Virus record (IMG/VR): IMGVR_UViG_3300044712_000518
Span: 1 to 37,957 of that record
Direction: 5' to 3' (one strand)
From: a virus
Length of the DNA: 37,957 nucleotides
Part shown: in pieces, positions 14,044 to 23,000 of the stretch
How the letters are laid out: every line of letters starts with the position of its first letter
Numbering within the stretch: the first letter of the stretch is position 1
Made by a program: the position numbers and the translations under genes
Notes under the pieces: model-generated
Databases searched by the model: none
Seen by the model: only the letters and a program-made list of their open reading frames with translations
Told to the model about the DNA's origin: nothing

Positions 14044-17000
14044 CTACTTCCCGTACATCATCCCAGGCACAACCTCCGAAGTCAGCCAACTCTTGAAGTC
14101 GCCCATCGGCATCCCCTCGTTGATCCAGACCTGCTCCAGCGCCTTCGATGCTCCGCTCGGTAGCTTGCCGCCTGTGAATGCGTAAGTCCTCACATAGTCT
14201 TCCAGCATGGGAGGCCACCCGCTGGTATCCACCTGCTTGAAGACCTGCCCGCCAAAGATCGGCTTATATTCTGGGTAGGCTTCGTACCATCCGTCCTTCC
14301 AGTCCCAATACTTTTTCAGGTCTGGATGTTCCGCCAAATAGCGCGCCTTCTCACCCTTCGTTGCCAGGTTGTAGTATCCCTGCTGGGTTTCGTAATAGTT
14401 CGGGAATAGCCGCGTGCGGTCCTCGAAGAACTTGTCGGTCACCTGTGTGATTGCAGGATCATACAAGTCCAGCTTCGGCGTCGTCGGCTTGTTCCCCTCT
14501 CCTCTCAGGGGAGGGGCCAGGGGTGGGGTCTTGCTGGGGGCCTTCGGCGTCATCTGCCCCAACATCTGCGCCCACTGGGTCAGGGTGTCGATGTCCAGCG
14601 TCTCATAACTGCGCGTCTCTTTGTCGAGAAACGACTGCTTGAACATCTCGCCCATCTGCGCCGATGCTTCCTTCTTGTTGGTTGTCCCCAATTCCATGTA
14701 TCCGTCCCATATCTGACCGATCAGGAATGACTTCAATCTCTCTTCTGGTTCCTTGCCCTTCGCCAGGTACGCTTCATACTCGGGGTGCATCTCGAAGAAG
14801 TTGTTGATGGCTTCCTTATCGCCCGCGTCGCGTCTCTTCCAGGCTTCGTTCCATTCCTCTTTCAAGCCTCGGTATTCCAGTTCACCCGCAGGCAATAGGC
14901 TTGCCCCAAAGAGACTCGGCAATGCTGCTGCCGCCCCTGCCATTGCGCCTTTGTTCAATCCAGCATACAGCGCCCCAGCCGTTGGCACACGCAAGGCCAG
15001 TTCCATCTTCACCCGCTCCTCGGCTTCGGTAAAGATGTCACCCTGCCGTTCGATCATGGCGATCTGCGCCTGCTCCGAGTCGATCTTTCCTTCTGCCACC
15101 ATGTTGGCGATCTGTCGGTCGATGTAATAATCTCCATACTCGCCGAACTCAGGGATGCCCAGCTTCTTCTTCAACATTTCTTCTGGCTTTCCGATCAGCC
15201 CAATCAGGTCGCCCACGGGTTGCGCCCATGTGCCTTGTGTCACGGTGTCAATTGCCCGTGCTGTGTTCGCCAGTGGGGTGCTGGTGACCTCGTTTGCCTT
15301 GCCGCTTGCCAGTTTGTAGGGGGTGGTCAAATACCAGGCTGGTCCGAACATGGTATTCATGAAGTCCACGGGGTTGTTCACTTCGCTCTCGCGTCTCTGT
15401 TGTGCTTCGGCGAAGGCGCGTTCGTAGATGGTCCCGCTTCTTGTCTGTGCGGCTTTTATGATGTCGGCTTCCGAGTACTTCCCGTCTGCCGTCCATTCCT
15501 GCAAGATGCGTTCGGCTTCGATCTGCTGATAGGTGTGCTGCTGGGTCATGCGATCAAAGGGCTTCAACAGGCTGGCGGGTGGGAACAGACTCCCAATCGG
15601 GTCAATGTACAATCCGTCACCCATCCAATCGGGTAACCAGGGGGCGTTGATCTTGATCTTGCCGCGCAGTCTCTCGGGGATGTCCCGTTCATAGCGGTTC
15701 TGTTGGTTGTGCAGGCGGGCGTAGTTCGAGAAGATGGCGGGCTTATCCAGTGCGCGCATCGCCCAGTTGACCATCGTCCTGGTTTGGTAGAACTGGTAGG
15801 GGTAAACGGTCTCTGCCACTCGGTCGAACCCGTACCGCTTGCTGTAGTTGAGCATGGCAAAGTCGCGCTTCTGTTCTGCGTGTCGGATGGTCGCCAGTTT
15901 GGTGGTCGCCATTTCGCCCTGCACCTTCTTCATGTATTGCCTGAGTGCCTTCTGCCCTTCTGGACCTATGTCTCGGCTGGCTCCATCCAGTGGCTTCTCG
16001 CCCAGTTGGTTGATCGCTGCTTCTTCCATGTTCTTCAAGAGCGGTTCCACACTCTGCGCCCAGCCCTGATCCATTACCTCGCTTTGCGGTTGGAACTGAC
16101 TGGCGGCATCATACGATCCGTGCTGCTGGTCGGCTTCCTGGAAGAGGGTATCCACCTTCGGCGCTTCGTACATTCCTGCCTTCATCCGCTGGAGTTTGTT
16201 CATGGTCTGGTCTGGACGAGACTCATAGGCTGCCCTGTATTGGTCAGCCTGTGCCCTTGTCACTGGCTGCATGAGTTTCTCCACCTGCCCTTCGTAGGGT
16301 GTGCCTCCCTTGCGTGTGATCTCCGCTTCCACTGCCGCCCGCACGTTGGGGTTTCTGTACTGTGCGTATTCCGCAAGCAGGGCATCGTTCTCCATCAATG
16401 CCTTCATGATCTTGGGCTTCGTGTACTCTTCTTTGCTCATGCCAAAGGGCTGACCATATTTACTATAGGCGTAATCCTCGAAGGACATCTTCGGGATCTC
16501 CACCTGTGTCAATGCCGATGGGGCTGGCTGCTCTCCTGGCTTGACCACGTGGCTGACCTTCTCGCCGCTCTTCATCTTCTTCCCCAACTGGCGCAGTCTT
16601 TCGGTGTCTATGGCTGCGGCTGTCTGCTGGCTTTTCTCTGCGTCCACCTTTATTTCAAGGTCGCCGCGTTTCAGAATGTCGCCATAGTCCCCGATGTAAT
16701 ATTCCTTCGGGTCGTAGCCCATGCCTTCCATCAGGCTGTTCAAGTCCACCTTTAGGTTGTCGGCTCCCAGCATTCGGTCGAAGACTCTCCGCACATCGTC
16801 ACTGACTTTCACGTCGATGGCGCTGCCCGTGATGGCTTTGTACACGTCCAACATCCACGTGCGGATCATCTCGAAGGCTTTGTTCAGTTTCGGCAGGGGG
16901 GCTTTGCCCGTGGTGACGTAGTTCTCGAACCCGCGTGCAAACTTCTCCTCCGCCGCCCGATCCCAGCTTCCATCCTTCACACCCGCCCATTCTTCCACGG

Positions 17001-20000
17001 TCCGCAGGTCGTGCTTGATCTGCATGTTCCCCGTCCGCTCTGCCACATCCTCCAGCACACGGCGGAACACATGCCCATTCTCATGGACAAGGGTCGTAAA
17101 GTCTGCCGATTCAAAGGCGGTAATGCTGGCTTTGATCCCGTCTGCCCCAAACTTCACCATCCCCTTAGCGGTTCCGCTTGTCTGGTAAAGTGCCCCGCGT
17201 TCGTTTGTCTTCGCTGTGTCAAACAAACCACTGAACGCTTCCACCACTGGCTGCATTTCATTCTCCAGCAAATACGGATACCGCCCAGGGTCACGCGAGA
17301 ATTCTTCAATGCCTGCCACGTTTGCAAGGTAATCATTCTGATAGCCTTCCTGTGCCATCTTGAAGATCGTATAGTTCTCGAACGAACGTGCCGCCCGCTC
17401 TATCACCCTGCTCCAGTACCCGTCACCCTTGCCCTTGTCGATCAATGCTGCCCGCTTTGCCATTGGTGAGTCATCCAGCGCCTTCACCAGTTTCGTGAAA
17501 GCCTCTGCCATTTCTGGACGCACCCCCTCCACCTTTGCCCAGTCTGCCGGGTTGCGGATTCCGTTCTTCTCTTTGAGATAATTGAAGCGGGTTTCAGATA
17601 GCCGCTCTCCCTTCGGGCTTTGGTAATAGGTCTCAGGTTGGTAGGTAATGTAACTGCCTTCACGCCCAACGGCTGCCCCGCGTTTCCGTTGGAAGTAATT
17701 GTCCAGCGCATGGAACCATTCATGTGCAAGAGATCCCGCCCCGCGTGTCTTGGTCAGGTTGATGACGATGTTGTCTGTCTCGTAGTGTGCCGCTGCGTTT
17801 CCGCTTCCGCGTGATCCGAGTCCCAGTCCAAGAGTCCCATCCAGTGAGATCGCCTTGGGGGGAATGTTCGTAATATCCGCCAGGTCCATCAGTGCGTCAT
17901 AGGCGGCGTTCAACATTCCCTGTCTCTCCTTCATGTTCCCGCCCTGTGAAACCCAGTTGCCGAACTCCACACCCCTGAACCCAAAGGAGTCCATGAACAT
18001 TTCAGGCGTCGCTTCCTTTCCCTTTCGGTAATCCTTTCCAGTCCTTGGCGCATTCTCCGCCCGTCTAACGTCAGTTTCTTTTACGTTGTCGCTTTCCTTC
18101 ACACCTTCCCATGCCTGCACCAGGTCGGCGCGGTTCTCTTTGATAAACGCGAACGCTTCCTTCTCGTTGTCAAATTCCTTCAATCTCCGATAAAGCGGGT
18201 CGCCTGCTTTGTTGATAAACATCTTCCCGTCGCGTCCCACTCTCACTTCAAACTTCATGGTGGCGGTGGCGGGCTTCACTTCTCCGCCTAATTTCTCCAG
18301 CACTGCGCTGGTCAATTCGTCGAAGTTTGTGGTGTGAATGGTTTTCCCGTCCACCTCTGCCACGGCATAAGGCTTGGCAACTTTCTGCCCGTCCTTGTAG
18401 GTATATGCTTCTGGATAGTAGCGCACTTCCCCAACCCTGCCCCACTTCTCACGTGGTAGCTGGCTCAGTAATTCAGTCTTTGATACGAACCCTTCCAGTC
18501 CCACCCTTGCCCGTGCGCCTGATAGAACTGCACCCACACCCTTTTCATTGGCTACCTTGATTAGCCCCTGCACTTGCTTTACCTGCTCCACCCATCGCTT
18601 CAACTTCCAACTATCTCGCGGTTTGGTCGGGATCGAATCGCGGATGGCTTGGGTCATCGCTGCCAGGCTCACATCTTCGATGTTATCCACAATAGACTTG
18701 GGGAATATCTCAGACAGCTTCATCCGTGCAATGTCGCCATCACTATACTCCACCATCTGCACCGCTGCCTTATCCTTCCGTGCTCCCCCAAGTTTCTCAC
18801 CGAAGTCAGTCAGTTTTCCCGTTGTGTTAGGTGTGGTTTGCACCTTCAACAATTCCTGCTGCTGTGGGGCTGTGTCTACTTTTGGTGCTTCAACCAATTC
18901 GGGCTGTTGTGGTGCTGTCGCTGCCTCTTGTTTTACTTCCTCGATCTTGCTGAATAAATCCAATTGGCGCGCTCCAACAGGCGCAAACATATCAAGCTGC
19001 GCCTCCTGGAACAATATATCCATCTCCCCGCGTGCCACTCCCTCCGCCATTTTCGCATCAAGTTTGTGGGCTTCGTCAAGTATGGCAATGCGGTCTGCCT
19101 TGTTCGCCTCGTTGCGGATCGCGTTTCTCAGTTCCCCTTCCCCGCCCCTCACCAGCATCCGCGCATAGTTCTCCGCGTCTGCCGGGGTCATGGTTCTTTC
19201 CGCTACTTCGATGCGGTTGTACGATTGCTTGAGTCCCTCTATCGGGTTGGTGTCGCCGCTGTCCGCCCGTTCCACATCCGCATAGTATCTTGTGTAGAAC
19301 TCGTCGGGGTTCTCTCCCGTCTGCCTGCTCACCCATCCAGCCAGTGAGTCGCTCAGTTCCATGTAGGCGTCGGCTTGCTGGTCGTTGAGTTTGAAGGCTT
19401 CCTGAAACTTCTCACGCATCAACTGGCGGGTGGTCACTGCTTCGGCGCGTGTCTGCTGCTGGGCAATGGCTTGCTCTGCGCGTGTGGCGTTCTCTGCCGC
19501 CTTCTGGTATAAGGTGCTCTCCTCCACCTTGGCGGCTGTCTCGTCTGCCATGCGACTCATGTAGGCGTCCCACTCTTCTCCGCTGGGTGCCAGGGTCTTG
19601 TTCAGTTCCTCGGGAAAGTCACCGATCAGTTCATACATGCGGTTCAGGTCGCCGCCCTGGGTGGCTGCTGTAAAATCGTCCTGCCATTTGAGCATGTCGA
19701 TGTTCTGGAAGTCGAACGAGTCGTCGAAGGCTCTCACCGCTGCCTCGGTCTGCGCTTTGGCAAGGGAGGCTTCATAGTCATGGGCAACTGGGTACACCTT
19801 GTCCCCGGTGCGGGCGCGGTTTATCAGGGCGGTGGTCTGTGCCACTCCGCCTATATCGTTCGGGTCGTTTAGGTCAATCGGATATCCTTCGTCTGTCAAT
19901 AGGCGGGCGATCTCATCGATGCCCCTGCCCTTGCGCGTGAACACTCCAGGCGCGGTCTTCGGTCTTGCCTCGCCCGTGATGTCCTTTGCCATGCCCAACT

Positions 20001-23000
20001 GTAGCCCGCCCAGTTCTGAGATGGCTTTCAGGATGGTGGTGTTCTCGTTGATCCTCGGTGCCTTGGCGTTGGCTGCTGCCTGGTCTGCCCGTATCACTGC
20101 GGACTCCACCTGCTGTACTGCCGCTTGTTCTTTCACTGCCTGTCTGCGGTCGAGGATTTCCTTCACCAGTTCAGGTGTCAGGCGCGGATCGCTCAGTCCT
20201 GAAAGGTCTTCCACTCCACCGTATTCGGTTTTACGCAGGGCATTCATCAGGGCAAACTTATCCTGTAGGATGGTGCGGTCATACGCCAGCCCTTCGCGTG
20301 CGTAACTCTCCGCCACATCCCACACAGATTTCATTCGATCCGCTGCCCCCTTTGCCTCTTCCGCCTTCCGCTGCTCTGCCGCTTTCATCATGGCGTTGAA
20401 CTCTTCCACGCGGTCAAGCTGCTGCTGTTTCTTCTTCGCCTCGGCACTGGCAATCGTGCGCGCACTCTGCTGGTCAGGCGTCACTTCTCCCCCCAAATTG
20501 CTCTCTATTTGGGGGGATGTCTGCGAAGCAGACAGGGGGGCTGGGCTTGGGTTTGGTGACTGTGGACTCCCACCCTGTCCTTCGTTACTCGTCCCGCCGC
20601 CCTTCTTGATGACCCGCTCCAGCCGTGCGATTCCCTCGCCATTGATGCGGTCGGCTTCCACGATCATCCCCACCTTGTCCTTGCTGTAATACTCCTGTTT
20701 GGCAATGTCGCGCTGATCCTTGGTCATTCCTTCCAGGCTGTTACGGAAGTCACGCTCACGCTGAACGATCTCATCATTGAACCTGGTCACTTCCTCGAAC
20801 CATTGGCGCGCTGCCTCCCCTGCTGCTGGGCTGTACATCTTCTCATAAATTCCAGCCAATGCTTCACCCTGCCGCACTTCTGCCGCGTGTTTGTCTTTGA
20901 ATGCCTTCTTGAACAGGGCGTCGATCTTGTTATTGTTCGCGTCCCATTCGTCCCAGCGGGCGGGGTTGTCGAAGTCGTCCCGCCACTTGTCAAAGAATCC
21001 CCTGCGGATCTCGCGCATCTGTGTATATGCCCCGCTCATGGATGTGTCCACGTCGCCGATGGCTGCCAGCATTTTGATGGCGTCGGGGTTTTGGCTCATG
21101 CCCCATGCTTCAAAGATACCCTGATAGTTTGCGGCATGGCGGGCGTACACCCTGCGGAATTCCTCGTCGCTCTGTTGGTAGTTCAGTTCAATGGCTTTGC
21201 TGCGCTGGGCGGGGTCGTCCAATAATTGCAGGTCGTTCATCACTTCGCCGAAGCGTGCATAATGGTCAAGCCAGGTGTCGGTGAATGCGGCATTGGCTTT
21301 CTGTGCCACGTCCAGGGCGGTGGTGGCTCCCTCCAGTCCCACCTTCTGCTTGACTGATTCGGCAATGGCTTTCAGGTCTTCGCCCGTCTGCATGTCTGCC
21401 CAATCCTGCGCCTGCTTTCGTGCCTTCTGGAATGCTGCCCGTACCCCGTCCGCGTCTGTCCTGCCTTTCAGATGGTTATCCAACACATCGAGGATGCCGA
21501 TCTGGTCCAGCATGGTAGCCGCCTGTCCTGCGCTCATGCCTGTCTTCTGTGCCGCATCGTTCACAAGACTCCGCGCCTGCACTCCTTCAAACCGTCCGAA
21601 GAGTGCGCGTTCGATCTCGCCCTGGTTCATGCCTGCTTCAATGGCTGCATAGATTCGGTCTGGTTTTACGCCTAGCGCATTGATCGCCTGTGTTAGTTCG
21701 GGTGTCATCTTCGAGAAGCCCACTCCCCGCCGCCAACTCTCTGACCAGAATTGTTTCATGCCGATGGCGAATGCCTGTTTGCTTTCGCTTGCCTCGAACC
21801 AACTGGATAGCTTGCTGAATGGCATCCCCTTCGAGAGTTTGCCCAGTGCGTTCTTCGCATTGGTCAACGCTCCCTTGCCCTTCATTGCCTCGTCCATTGC
21901 GCTGGTCACCACCCCACTCTTGCCCGCTGCCATTTCAACCTGTCCGCCAATACCCACCCCTTCTTCCAGACGTGCAGGTGCTACGCCCATGCGGTCCATG
22001 AAGCTGTTGATCTGGTTCGGTGTCAGGTAGCCATAGATACCCGTGGCTGCGCGGTGGACCATGTTGCTCAGTCCGTTGGTGATGGCGTACCCAGGACTCC
22101 CACCCAAGAGTAGGATGGATTGTGCCTGCTTCATCAGTGCGGTGGTGCGGAAGAATGCGCTGGTGGCTTCGGGGCTTTTGTCGAGCATCAATCTCTTGGT
22201 CACCCACTCATCGAAGTGTGTGCCCAAAGTATCCAACATCTGCGCCTTCCACTGTGCTGGGTGCCAGGGTAGCGCGCCGTCACCAGTAAAAACGTCAACT
22301 GTCTGCTTCAAGGTGTCGGCTGTGAACTTGCCAGCTTCAATGTCTGCCAGCATTCCCTTTGCTTGTGGGTCTGTGCTCTGTCGTAGGCGTTCCACGATGC
22401 GGGCATAGTCCTGTTGTGCGGTTCCGTTCTTTGCCAGGTCGTCGAGCAGGCGGGCGGGTTCCTCTCCTAAAATGTTGGAGAGGGTGGTCAGCATGTCGCG
22501 GTTGGTGGCGCTGATCTCCCATGCCTGTGTGATGCCTTGTAGCTTCTCGGTAGCAAAGTCTTTCAGGGCTGGGAGGATGGTATAAAACTCGGGGCTGTCG
22601 GCAAACTTGCTGCCCAATGCGCTCCAGGTTTCGTTGTCACCTTTGGCAATGGCGTTCAGGTATTTGCCCGCGTCTTCGGGGGTGTCGAACATGGTCAGCA
22701 TTGCCCCGATGTTTTCATAGAACATGCCCGCCCCAGTCTGTGCCCTGCTGTGTGGGGTTTGGCTGGTCATGTTTTCGAGGAAGCCTGTCTTGTTCTTCAC
22801 GGAGTCGAGTAGTCCCATGTTGCTGGGGATGAGACTCCCCGCCCTTACTGCTCCGTTGCTGTTGATCCCTGCAATAAAGCGCGAGAATGCACCCATCTGA
22901 TCCACCTTGAACTTCGGGTCGATGGTCATGGCTTGCCCTGTCTGCACCAGGGTCTTGTATGTTTTCGCGGCTTCGAGTGGCGACTCAGATAACTTGAAGG

